Source of the DNA: DASSFG01 sp035550375
Lineage (GTDB): Bacteria > Planctomycetota > Planctomycetia > Pirellulales > JAICIG01
Length of the DNA stretch: 64,000 nucleotides
Assembly: GCA_035550375.1 (NCBI GenBank)
Contig: DASZPH010000085.1
Coordinates: 1 to 64,000, forward strand
Direction of reading: 5' to 3'
Both the position numbers and the translations under genes were made by a program. Under the pieces are notes generated by a model. It saw nothing but the letters and a program-made list of their open reading frames with translations. It searched no databases and was not told the DNA's origin. This document shows, piece after piece, positions 1 through 7,738 of the stretch; position 1 is the stretch's first letter, and the number at the start of each line of letters is the position of its first letter.

Positions 1-72
1 CAGCCGAATGATAACCTGTGCCTCCGGCGTCTGCCGGGCGATCAGTTCCTCGGTAATCCCATCGAGCGACAT
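1..72 (-). CDS. Possible N-terminus of an IS66-type transposase (runs off the left edge)
   Basis: Read on the minus strand, an open frame starts at ATG 70-72 and runs off the window: 24 codons beginning MSLDGITEEL and containing RQTPEAQVIIRL. This resembles the start of IS66-family transposases, which often carry a PEAQ-x-IIR segment before a coiled coil. The frame is open back to a TGA at 118-120 and there is no clear Shine-Dalgarno sequence. The call rests on a short remembered pattern, so it is only a suggestion. Confidence 0.35.
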   Translation of the reverse strand, partial: MSLDGITEELIARQTPEAQVIIRL

Positions 73-118
73 ACCCAAGGTGTCGCCCAAATCGCCGATT
101 GCGCGAAGACCAGTTTTT

Positions 119-771
119 CACCGCCCTGTGAACGGCTACCAGGTGAGGCTACACGAGGATCACGAGCTCGAGGGGCAGGCGAGCCCGGCTACCGCGGCCA
201 CGTTGTGGATCCAGTGCGTACTGCCTTGATTCAGGGAGGGGGGGCCGCATTCCGCGAAAAGCGTCTTGAGGACCCGCGCAACCCACCGCCGGATAGATGC
301 GATTTTTTGGGATGTTATAGCATAATACTATTTTGTGCTCCGCAAACCCCTATTTGGTAATACCTTGCGTCGGTATTGACGCTCTTGTGAGGAGCCAGTT
401 TCTGACGAATCCAGGTTGGAACGCTTCCAACCTGAGATTGGGACGAGACTGGGACCGATCCAGCGTTCATCCTGCACGATCCGGCGCCCATCCTGCACCG
501 ATCCAGCGCCGGATATTTGTTCCGCTACGACATGTGTCAATCAACTACAGGACACAATCGCTTTGCGATGTCAGGTGTAGCGACAAGAACACGCGCGTGG
601 ACCCAGCAAGCATTTGCTTGGGGTTGGGGTTTTTCGAGCCGCTGGCGCTGTTGCGCGACGTCCGCAACCGGAGAGGCGGAAAACCCGCCTACGCTATCGG
701 CACATTCCAGCCTCGGCGAGGATTGCGCTAACCGAGTTAGAGCGGGATCGCTCGGTTAACGTATCTCGCGA
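119..771. other. Intergenic region with no convincing gene
   Basis: About 650 bases without a coding frame I trust. The open frames here have no recognisable domain and overlap each other. The stretch holds an AT-rich patch (about 302-335), a 23-bp palindrome (412-434), a run of short similar segments around 456-510 (CATCCTGCAC, GATCCAGCG), and a weak stem (CAAGCA/TGCTTG, about 605-620) followed by G/T-rich sequence that could end transcription. It looks like the degraded edge of the accessory block. Confidence 0.5.
412..434. repeat. 23-bp palindrome, 10-bp arms
   Basis: Arms CAGGTTGGAA and TTCCAACCTG are perfect reverse complements around a CGC centre. A closely related palindrome lies at 10333-10358 (core AGGTTGGAGC/GCTCCAACCT). 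The pair flanks most of the accessory block with the CRISPR-Cas locus. It could be a REP-like element, a protein-binding site or a mark of transfer; the sequence does not decide. Confidence 0.6.
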
Positions 772-1182
772 TCAGCCCCCGGAAAGCTGAAGCCAGTCAC
801 GAGACCACCTCTTCCAGATGCTGTCCGACTGCAAGTGGGCCATAAAGGCCCTGCCAACGGCCGTGGGCAGGGCGCCGGCCCGCAACGGCTCAATCAGACC
901 ATGCTCGTGCAAGCGGCGAAGCGATCGCGACAAGGCAGCTCGTTGACTCGACGTAAGCGACGCACCAAGCCGTTGCTGGTGACGCGACGGCACAGGCCCC
1001 GGCGGTAGGGTTCGATGGTCCAAAGCTGCGCGGTGGAGTCGAGCGCGAGCGCAAATGGACTGTTCGCCATCGCGGTAGACCTCCGCGAGGATGCGCAGTT
1101 GCTGAACGCTGAGTTGAAAGTCGTCGGCTAAGCCGTAGACAAGCAGCGACCCGTTCTGGCAGTAGCGAATCTTGATGCCCAT
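772..1182 (-). CDS. Hypothetical protein with a possible winged-helix DNA-binding region
   Basis: 136 residues. No family is recognised with certainty. The C-terminal half contains SLTSSQRAALSRSLRRLHEH followed by GLIEPL, which reads like the recognition helix and wing entry of a MarR-type winged helix that follows a conditional 'if S/T, then bind' spacing. The N-terminal part (residues 1-45) has YCQNGSLLVYGLADDF and then LSVQQLRILAEVYRDGEQ, which could be the first helices. It lies divergent to the small HTH gene at 1351. A regulatory role in the mobile block is inferred from this layout only. Confidence 0.5.
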   Translation of the reverse strand: MGIKIRYCQNGSLLVYGLADDFQLSVQQLRILAEVYRDGEQSICARARLHRAALDHRTLPPGPVPSRHQQRLGASLTSSQRAALSRSLRRLHEHGLIEPLRAGALPTAVGRAFMAHLQSDSIWKRWSRDWLQLSGG

Positions 1183-1350
1183 TTCATAGACCCGTTGGCC
1201 GATGTACGGCGGGCAACCTAACCGCCCACGCTTAAGTCAGGTTTCCGCGCCCATCCAACATCTCAGTGTAACCGCGGGGGAAGATCTGGCGAGTGCCATG
1301 AAGTGCCGTTAGCCTCGGAACCATCGGCTAACTGAAGGGAGCCCACACGC

Positions 1351-1626
1351 ATGACCGCATCAACCACTGAGTTCGACGTCCCGGCGCCGGCCGATCGGAT
1401 TGACACGTTCCAGGCAGCGATCTATCTGGGCAAATCGAGACGAACGCTCTGGCGTTACGTCGCGGTGGGATACCTTGGTCGAGTTCGTTTGAGAACCATA
1501 AGGGTCGGCAGGCGGGTCATTACGTGCCAGCAGTGGCTCGATGAGTTCATTGCGGCAACCCAGACCTTGCCTAGCGATCCAGGTGAACCACTGACCACGA
1601 GCGGAGCGGCTGCGGTGGCAACATAA
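1351..1626 (+). CDS. Small excisionase-like / DUF1580-like HTH protein
   Basis: 91 residues. Residues about 18-70 (FQAAIYLGKSRRTLWRYVAV, then GRVRLRTIRVGRRVITCQQWLDEFI) follow the pattern of MerR/Xis-type helix-turn-helix proteins and of the planctomycete DUF1580 family: a helix-turn-helix that reads 'A-x-x-L-G-x-S-x-R-T-L-x-R', then a short wing with a shared RVGRR, then 'W-L-D-x-F'. Such genes commonly sit in integrated elements just upstream of a replication or primase ATPase, as here. The ATG follows GAAGGGAG at a suitable distance. Its likely role is binding element DNA as an excision or copy-control factor (inference). Confidence 0.65.
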   Translation: MTASTTEFDVPAPADRIDTFQAAIYLGKSRRTLWRYVAVGYLGRVRLRTIRVGRRVITCQQWLDEFIAATQTLPSDPGEPLTTSGAAAVAT

Positions 1627-1915
1627 CCTTAACCCAAAAACGCAAACACCCCAGTCGGGCAAAGACTGAGGTGCTCATCGCGTTTGACTTGCTCGCGAAG
1701 AACCAGCCACGGTGCTTCGCGTTCGGAAATGGAGACCTTGTGCAAGCCTTTTATAGCAATTCCTCAGGCGCCCAACAAGCGCCGTGCAAGAAATCTGCGC
1801 TGGCGCCGGAGTGGCCCGGCCTCTTGATCCGCGGAACGGCTGATCTTCATCGAGCCCTGGCAGCAGCCATCGCGAAGACGCGCCTCCGGACGATGCGTGC
1901 AAAGGGAGGTTGGTG
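1627..1915 (+). other. Intergenic gap between HTH and ATPase genes
   Basis: About 290 bases without a supported gene. Near 1647-1676 there is an imperfect stem (CCCCAGTC / GACTGAGG, with loop) that may act as a terminator or attenuator after the HTH gene. The gap ends in a strong ribosome-binding site (AAAGGGAGGT, 1901-1910). Confidence 0.4.
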
Positions 1916-3112
1916 ATGGTCACCGCGTCTTACGACGAGACTGCCAGATCTAATCGAAACGGGCAGTCCGCATCGACACACACAGGCGGCCAGCCGGGCG
2001 AGCGCCGGCGACCTAGCGGAATCGACCACGGATGGATGGGTTTCGCGGATTTCATGGCGCAAGACGTCCGGCAGGACTATCTCGTCGATGGCATCGTTCC
2101 AGAGGCGCAAGGAGGGATCATCAGCGGGCGCTTCAAGACGCTCAAGACGAGCATCGCCCTCGACCTGTTCATCAGCATGGCCTCGGGTGCGCCATTCCTG
2201 GACGAGTTCCGAGTTCGCTCACCCGTGCCATGCGCATTGATGACCAGCGAGGCCGGCGCCGCGTCGATCATTGGGACCTGCGCAAGGATTTGCGCGGCGA
2301 AGGGCATTGACTACCGCGACGGCCCGAACCTGACGACACTCAGGGCCAAGATGACCGATCCACGGCACCTCGATGTGATGGAGCGGAACATCGAGCGGCA
2401 CGGTTGGAGGTGTGTTGGCATCGACCCCACCTACCTTGCCTTCGCGGCCTTAGGCGAATCAGTATCTAACGTGTTCAAGATGGGTGAGGCCCTGGAGCCA
2501 ATCACGGACCTTATCCAGCGAACTGGGTGCTCCGTACTCCTAATAAACCACAACACCAAGGGCCGCATGAATGGCGTCGGCCGGTTTGACCCTCCGGACC
2601 TTGCCGAAATCTCGATGAGCGGTTGGGCCGAGTGGATGCGATTCTGGCTGTTGCTCGCGCAAGCGGACGAATGGGACGAAGCCACCGGCACGCACCGCTT
2701 GTGGCTACGATCCGGCGGGAGCGTTGGCCATGCCGCCTTGCATCAAATCCAAGTCGTCGAAGGCGAGCACAACTCGGAGGGCCTGCGTACGAAATGGCAG
2801 GTAGACGCATTTGACCATCGCGAGATTGCCGACGACAAGGAGAAGCGCAAGGCGAACGCGAAGGCCAAGCAACGTGAGCAAACAGAGGCAGAGCATGTAC
2901 ACAAGCTCCGCGACGCGTTGAACACGTGCCGCGACTTCGAGAGCGCTCGGAAGCTCGGCGAGTTGTCCGGGCTCAGCGCACGGAATTTTGGGCCAGCGAT
3001 TACCACCCTGATGAAGCGTGGCGAAGTCGAACAGCAGGACATTGTAAAGAGGGGGAACGCATGCCCCGGCTACCGCCTGAATCGCGACGCGCGACAAGGT
3101 GCGACAACGTGA
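1916..3112 (+). CDS. RecA-like AAA ATPase of the RepA/primase-helicase type
   Basis: 398 residues from ATG 1916, which has AGGGAGGT six bases upstream (a TTG and a GTG just before it are less well placed). The Walker A region is GRFKTLKTSIALDLF, a KxxKT/S form found in RepA-like and AAA_25 proteins. The Walker B-like strand is WRCVGIDPTYLAF. SVLLINHNTKGR matches the sensor strand of RecA-fold helicases. The C-terminal 110 residues are charged (KEKRKANAKAKQREQTEAEH) and then form a probable winged helix (SARKLGELSGLSARNFGPAI). These proteins serve replication or mobilisation of plasmids and integrated elements. Its position beside an excisionase-like gene supports that role. Confidence 0.75.
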   Translation: MVTASYDETARSNRNGQSASTHTGGQPGERRRPSGIDHGWMGFADFMAQDVRQDYLVDGIVPEAQGGIISGRFKTLKTSIALDLFISMASGAPFLDEFRVRSPVPCALMTSEAGAASIIGTCARICAAKGIDYRDGPNLTTLRAKMTDPRHLDVMERNIERHGWRCVGIDPTYLAFAALGESVSNVFKMGEALEPITDLIQRTGCSVLLINHNTKGRMNGVGRFDPPDLAEISMSGWAEWMRFWLLLAQADEWDEATGTHRLWLRSGGSVGHAALHQIQVVEGEHNSEGLRTKWQVDAFDHREIADDKEKRKANAKAKQREQTEAEHVHKLRDALNTCRDFESARKLGELSGLSARNFGPAITTLMKRGEVEQQDIVKRGNACPGYRLNRDARQGATT

Positions 3113-3155
3113 GACAGACGTGCGACAGAAACACGTGGGGGGACATGGTGCGACA
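3099..3155 (+). repeat. Three GTGCGACA direct repeats
   Basis: GTGCGACA occurs at 3099-3106, 3120-3127 and 3148-3155, with further GCGACA copies at 3091-3096. The first copy lies in the last codons of the RecA-like ATPase gene and the others just after it. Short direct repeats beside a replication ATPase gene suggest iteron-type binding sites, but three copies at uneven spacing (21 and 28 bases) are weak evidence. Confidence 0.4.
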
Positions 3156-3182
3156 ACAACCCCTATGTAATAGGGGTTGTTG
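3154..3182. terminator. Perfect 13-bp inverted repeat downstream of the ATPase gene
   Basis: The arms CAACAACCCCTAT (3154-3166) and ATAGGGGTTGTTG (3170-3182) are perfectly complementary around a GTA loop. It starts 42 bases after the ATPase stop codon. There is no T-run after it, so a Rho-independent terminator is possible but not typical; a protein-binding or replication hairpin is an alternative. Confidence 0.5.
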
Positions 3183-3686
3183 CACCACGCACGCGTCACC
3201 CCAAGAGCACGACCACGAGTAGGACAAGGGGGGGCGCACGTTCCCTGTCACCCCAGTTGGTTGTGGCGCCGACGGCAATAGAGGCTGCCGCAGAGACGGT
3301 TCGGCCGTGAACGTCGCTCGGTTTGGCGCTAGTGCAGGCCCCGTTTTCAGCCGCGACAAATGTGAGTAAAACGACCACACGGCACGCAGTGGCCAACAGA
3401 TGCGAACTCTCACTCCGACCGCAGCGACAAACCCGCGCTCAGCACCAGAGCGCACCGCCCGCGCCGCCGGAACTTGAGCTTGAAGCAGTCCAACCCGACG
3501 TTCTATCCGAACAACGTATTCCTGGCTCGTCGGCCTCGTCAGCGAGAACCACCGAATGTAGCCGGCCTAATCGGAAATTTGACGAGGTACAGCACACTTA
3601 TGCCCACTGCCCTGGCGCGAAGCCTGGTCACGGGTCCCATCAGGGCACGGTGACCGGTTCAGTTCGTCGACGATTTGATTATCTTC
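3183..3686. other. Non-coding stretch before the CRISPR locus
   Basis: About 500 bases in which I see no gene with a recognisable product, ribosome-binding site or family pattern. It ends at the first decayed CRISPR repeat copies. Confidence 0.45.
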
Positions 3687-3804
3687 GTTCAACTTCGGCC
3701 GCGCCTTCAAGGCGCGGTGACTTCAGCGTCATAACCCCCGACCCACCTTCGACCCGCAGATTGCAGACGCTATAGTTCGGCCACGCCTGTTGAGGCGCGG
3801 TGAC
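3687..3804 (-). repeat. Two decayed CRISPR repeats at the trailer end
   Basis: Copies at about 3687-3721 and 3774-3804 keep TTCGGCC(G/A)CGCC and the ending CGGTGA, but the central hairpin has changed on both arms: the first copy has CGCCTTCAAGGCG and the second CGCCTGTTGAGGCG, so base pairing is kept. They lie beyond the last good repeat on the side away from the cas operon. This fits an array read on the minus strand whose oldest repeats are decaying. Confidence 0.7.
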
Positions 3805-3833
3805 AACGGCTACATCGTTCCCGGCCGAACGGG

Positions 3834-4452
3834 CATCGAATTCGGCCGCGCCCATCCGGGCACGGTGGCGTCGAGGCGCGGGAGAACAGCCGCGTCGAGG
3901 CGTGGGTGCTTCAATTCGGCCGCGCCCATCCGGGCACGGTGGCAAGCTGACCGGCGGCAGCATGCTCAAGCTGATCCTGCTTCAATTCGGCCGCGCCCAT
4001 CCGGGCACGGTGGGTTCTGCAAGGCGACCCGTTCGCACATCCGTACTATGCGCTTCAATTCGGCCGCGCCCATCCGGGCACGGTGGCAATTGCCTTCACC
4101 ATCAAACGTCGGCTCAGTGCCTGGCTTCAATTCGGCCGCGCCCATCCGGGCACGGTGGCCGACTCCCTGCGAGCCGACAAGGAGAGGCTGGAGGGGGCTT
4201 CAATTCGGCCGCGCCCATCCGGGCACGGTGGCCGGCTTCGACGGTTCCCCTGCGTGTGCGGTGCGCCTCGCTTCAATTCGGCCGGGCCCATCCGGGCACG
4301 GTGGCGTGCCGCCCTTCAGCCCTGCCGCCGTCGTCAGCTTGCGGCTTCAATTCGGCCGGGCCCATCCGGGCACGGTGGCCAGGTGCCAGGTATCCAGGGC
4401 ACGCTTGACACTTTCCAGCTTCAATTCGGCCGGGCCCATCCGGGCACGGTGG
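3834..4452 (-). CRISPR. CRISPR array, nine 35-36-bp repeats and eight spacers (type I-G)
   Basis: Repeats start at 3834, 3908, 3979, 4052, 4124, 4197, 4270, 4344 and 4418. In plus orientation each begins GCTTCAATTCGG and ends GGGCACGGTGG. A following C in eight of nine copies makes a 36-bp unit possible. Spacers are 36-39 bp and all different. The first copy (3834) has a changed 5' end, and the last three share a C-to-G change (CGGGCCC instead of CGCGCCC). Read on the minus strand the repeat ends ATTGAAGC, the usual 3' handle of type I-C and I-G crRNAs. That, and the decayed copies at low coordinates, put the leader at the high-coordinate end, next to the cas genes. Confidence 0.97.
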
Positions 4453-4570
4453 CAGCGGATCCGCAACTATATATCGCCCTTCGGCTTGGATTCGGTTCTG
4501 CGAGCGGTCAAGCACTTCTTGCTAGATGCCGGATGGACTCCAAACCAACAACTGCGTATCACGGTGGCGT
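4453..4570 (-). promoter_or_regulatory. Probable CRISPR leader, about 118 bp, between cas operon and array
   Basis: This is the only sequence between the cas3/cas8-like stop codon and the first repeat in the inferred transcription direction. It holds a fragment like the repeat's 3' end (4484-4495) and, at 4559-4568, one like its 5' end. A 15-base segment (GTTCTGCGAGCGGTC, 4495-4509) is repeated at 4583-4597 inside the end of the upstream gene. The region therefore looks rearranged. No clear promoter was seen; the array may be cotranscribed with the cas genes. Confidence 0.4.
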
Positions 4571-6202
4571 CTACCAACTTATGTTCTGCGAGCGGTCCAC
4601 AGGGAATTCCGCGGCACTTAGCCGCTCGCACGGCTCGGCCGGCAGGAATGACGCTAACTGGCCAACGCTAACCTTTCGGCTCATCCATCGTTCCCGCATT
4701 GGTTGCCGGATCGCTGCTCGGACGCCCTCGATCGTCAGCGGGCCACGCCACAACGGCCAGGTTATCGCCTGCGCTTCGCTGTTCCATCCGATAGTGTACC
4801 CCGTCGCGATCGTTGGCAGCAGCCGCAACGCTTCGACGGCCAAGCGGTTGGCACCATGAACGCTTTGGGCGCCTTCTTTTGATGGGTCACCCCACTGGCT
4901 CCCGTGTTCGGCATGCTCCGCCGCGTCCCATCGTTGCCCTAACTTGTCGTAGTATTGCCACGGCCCAACAATAGCTTCCCTGACTTTGGCATGATCGACG
5001 GCCGCTGCCAGCTTGGGCCAAGCCTTGTCGAAACCGGTATGGGCCGCGCCTGTACCCAGCAGCGGTGATTGCTTGAATGGGCCGCCTTCCCAGCGTCCGA
5101 CCGCCGGCCCCCACTCGCCCATTTTCTCGAATTCCTCGAAAGTCTTAGGCCGGCAAACAGGCGGTGCGAGCTTAAGCCGCTCAGCCAAATAAGCGACCGC
5201 CTCATCCAACTCCCATCCGCCGAAGACGCCGCGGTCGAGCGCATCCCAGTGTAGATAAGTCGGCTGCTCTTCGCATAAAACGCAGAGCGCTCCGACGGCG
5301 GCCATCCAACCCAAAAGAGTCCGTCCGTTCAAAGCCGTCGCTTGGAAAGAACTGAGAACCGGGGAGCTGCCGTGCGCCCTTGGTAAATCAATGGGGACGA
5401 GACGAGCGGTCAATTCGTCCCGCGAGGCGATTCGATCGGCCATTACGAGGACCGACTCGAAGAGTGCCGCGTCCCACGGGTTTTTCGTCAGTGCCGCGAA
5501 CCTGGAAATCGCCTCGGCTTCCAGTTCCAGCATGTCGTCGGAGTTGGATTGCAAATGCAAGCCGGCGAAATCAATAGCAGCCTGCCCGTCGGTGGCGTGT
5601 TCCGGAGGTGATGGACGGCACCTGCCGTGGTGCGATGCGATCAGGTGGGCCAGAACCTGACATGACTCTCTGGGCAGCATTCGCGCCGAGAGAAGCTCGT
5701 GGCGCCAGCTGCGAGGCAAGTCATCAGGACGCAGATTCCGCATCGCCGATGCCGAGTGGCCGCTCTTAGCAAGCCACTGGCCGGGAGCCGCGCCCAGCCA
5801 CGTTTGCATACGAGGGTCGGCCTTGCCTACGTCGTGCAACGCTCCAGCGGCCGACAGCAATTGCCGATCCAACCCCAGACGCTCTCCAATCGAGCCCGCC
5901 AGATTGGCAACCGCCTGGCTGTGCTCTTCTAAGAGAATTGGGGTGCTACCCGTGAAGAGCGATTGGCCCCGTTTGCGCTGAACAACTACATAGCCGTTGC
6001 CCCGCGGTGTTACGGTGGGCTCGTCGATTCCCGACAGGTCGGCGATGGTTCCAAGCGATTCGCCGTTTTCGATCGCCTCCAGCAGTTCGCCTTTGGCTCG
6101 AATGCGCGCGCCGGCTACATCCGCCACGTCGGCCGGCGAGTCGGCAAGGACACAACCAAGGTCCAACCGCCCGTCGTCGCCGCCGGCTTGGATGACCCAC
6201 AC
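4571..6202 (-). CDS. Cas3 HD nuclease domain fused to a Cas8-like domain, split from the Cas3 helicase by an in-frame TAG
   Basis: 543 residues from GTG 6202. Residues about 75-270 are a Cas3'' HD nuclease: GALHDVGKADPRMQ (HD), LIASHHGR (HH) and VLVMADRIAS (final Asp). The rest (about 280-540) contains LLGWMAAVGALCVL, then GPWQYYDKLGQRWD, DPSKEG, GANRLAVEAL and TWPLWRGPLTIEGVR, a pattern I associate with the Cas8-type protein of type I-U/I-G systems. The frame is open without a stop from 6202 back to 6256 and joins the helicase frame at the TAG 6257-6259. The GTG has no Shine-Dalgarno sequence and lies in the middle of a segment reading LQPGDVWVIQAGGD, so it is probably not a natural start. 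The original protein was likely one helicase-HD-Cas8 chain of about 1055 residues. Confidence 0.8.
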   Translation of the reverse strand: MWVIQAGGDDGRLDLGCVLADSPADVADVAGARIRAKGELLEAIENGESLGTIADLSGIDEPTVTPRGNGYVVVQRKRGQSLFTGSTPILLEEHSQAVANLAGSIGERLGLDRQLLSAAGALHDVGKADPRMQTWLGAAPGQWLAKSGHSASAMRNLRPDDLPRSWRHELLSARMLPRESCQVLAHLIASHHGRCRPSPPEHATDGQAAIDFAGLHLQSNSDDMLELEAEAISRFAALTKNPWDAALFESVLVMADRIASRDELTARLVPIDLPRAHGSSPVLSSFQATALNGRTLLGWMAAVGALCVLCEEQPTYLHWDALDRGVFGGWELDEAVAYLAERLKLAPPVCRPKTFEEFEKMGEWGPAVGRWEGGPFKQSPLLGTGAAHTGFDKAWPKLAAAVDHAKVREAIVGPWQYYDKLGQRWDAAEHAEHGSQWGDPSKEGAQSVHGANRLAVEALRLLPTIATGYTIGWNSEAQAITWPLWRGPLTIEGVRAAIRQPMRERWMSRKVSVGQLASFLPAEPCERLSAAEFPVDRSQNISW

Positions 6203-6256
6203 GTCGCCGGGCTGTAACGCGGTTGCGGCGCACGCGGTGGCCGTCTGCGGGCCGCG

Positions 6257-7738
6257 CTACCGCACGCCGATCCGGTCGCCCGCCCAACGTCGCACGGCCG
6301 CCAACGGAACGGGGGCGGCTTCCTGCTGGTGCGGCGGGTACGCCTCGACAAGCATCGGGCTCGGTGGCTCGTCACGCCAGACGAGCGTGGCGGTAGTGTC
6401 GTCGCTGGGATCAATGTAGTTGGCCACTGGTACGTCCCAGAGCGGACGCGGACTGGTTTGCTTCCACGTCTCAAGCAAATCGTTCGTCACGGCCGGACCG
6501 AGTTCCGGGCTGACGTCCAGGGCTTCTCTGGGAGGGTGGACGCGCAGAGCCTCGTCGATGGAAGTCGCCGCCATGTCGGGCGCGTCCCCCAACGTCCTGA
6601 GCCAAGCAAAGACGTTGTTTGGTGTGCTCCCATATACGGGCGATTGTTTCTTTCCGTCCCAGACGATCGCCGCCTGTACCCGTTCCCGCAAACCAAGTCG
6701 ATTAAGGCGGCCGAACCGTTGTCGCAGTGCAGAGAGCGAGGCGCATTCGGTAACCAAGCCGTCAAAGTCGAGGTCGGCGCCCACCTCAAGTGTTTGCGTA
6801 GCGACGACGACAGTTGGGGATGCCGGACCCGGTCCCCCAGATCGCAACGGCTCGAGTGCGTCGAGTAGTCGGTGGCGATCGTACTCCCGAATGCGACCCG
6901 TCAGCAACCATGCTCTCGGAATCAACAGAGCCACTCCGGCAGCCGTCTCTGCTGTGTTGCAAAAGACGACAACCGCGCGGCAGCCGTCCTTGAGCATGGC
7001 CTTGGCCTGCTTTACGAGAGCCGGCTGTTCCCCTTTGAGCAGCGTCGCGGGCTTGGCGCATGACAGCCGACGGCAGAGCACTTCGTTCGTGCGGTCGCTC
7101 TCGTCAAGTGAGAGCGTCTCATCCCGCGCCGCGCCGGGCGTAGCCGTCATACTGATGACGCGCAAGTCGGCACCGAGGCCCAGGCAGCGGCGAAGGTTTG
7201 CCTCATAGGTCGGCAGGATGTGGGCCTCGTCAATGACGATGGTCGCTCTCGTTCCAGCCAGCGCCGCATGCAAGGGAAGAGACGTGTCGGACACTCCATA
7301 GCCGCGAAAGAGAAGCCGGCTCATGTGTTGGTCCGCGGTGCTACAGATGACGACGGGTGTCGAAGGGTCGATCGTTGCCATGTCCTCAAACACCCCGCCA
7401 CGTAGCCGCAGCACGTTGAGCGGCTCCGCAGAAGCGGAAAGTCCCATTAGCGCGGCCCGTACCGCTTCGGGCAGACGCTGCGCGATTTGTTGGGCACGAG
7501 CGTAGGCGTCGTCCACAAGGATTCGGCGCTGAACGACATACCACAAACGACGGCTCACCTCGTTGGGATGAAAGGCAAGAGCCCAGACCCAGGCGTCAAT
7601 GACACCTGTCTTGCCGCTCGCGGTCGGGGCCGCAATCGCCTGCGGCGGCCAACCGCTGGCGAACCGATCGGCAAGCCGTCGTTGCCAAGGGAATGGCGGA
7701 AAGCCGTACAACGATTGATAGAACTGCGCGAACTCCAT
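6257..7738 (-). CDS. cas3: Cas3 helicase (type I-G), ends at an in-frame amber codon
   Basis: 493 residues from ATG 7738, which overlaps the csb2 stop by one base (TAATG). A longer frame upstream lies inside csb2. Superfamily 2 helicase motifs are in order: AAPTASGKTG (Walker A), IVIDEAHILP (DEAH), SMTATPG (motif III), QTLEVGADLDFDGLV (motif V) and LRQRFGRLNRLG (motif VI). Cas3 unwinds and feeds target DNA to the HD nuclease after Cascade binding. In this subtype the HD domain follows the helicase, and here it lies immediately downstream in the same frame, after TAG 6257-6259. The helicase part itself looks intact. Confidence 0.9.
   Translation of the reverse strand: MEFAQFYQSLYGFPPFPWQRRLADRFASGWPPQAIAAPTASGKTGVIDAWVWALAFHPNEVSRRLWYVVQRRILVDDAYARAQQIAQRLPEAVRAALMGLSASAEPLNVLRLRGGVFEDMATIDPSTPVVICSTADQHMSRLLFRGYGVSDTSLPLHAALAGTRATIVIDEAHILPTYEANLRRCLGLGADLRVISMTATPGAARDETLSLDESDRTNEVLCRRLSCAKPATLLKGEQPALVKQAKAMLKDGCRAVVVFCNTAETAAGVALLIPRAWLLTGRIREYDRHRLLDALEPLRSGGPGPASPTVVVATQTLEVGADLDFDGLVTECASLSALRQRFGRLNRLGLRERVQAAIVWDGKKQSPVYGSTPNNVFAWLRTLGDAPDMAATSIDEALRVHPPREALDVSPELGPAVTNDLLETWKQTSPRPLWDVPVANYIDPSDDTTATLVWRDEPPSPMLVEAYPPHQQEAAPVPLAAVRRWAGDRIGVR

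Noticed and set aside
3323..3775. Plus-strand frame of about 150 codons before the array
   Set aside because: No start signal, no domain, and its 3' end runs into decayed CRISPR repeats.
3790..4859. Long open frames on the plus strand across the CRISPR array, with repetitive protein sequence
   Set aside because: They exist only because the array repeats have no stop codons in those frames; the protein repeats mirror the DNA repeats, so they are not genes.
6203..6259. The GTG at 6202 as a natural start of a separate HD-Cas8 gene
   Set aside because: The frame continues openly upstream to the TAG at 6257-6259 with conserved-looking sequence before the GTG, and no ribosome-binding site precedes it; I list both parts but favour one interrupted gene.
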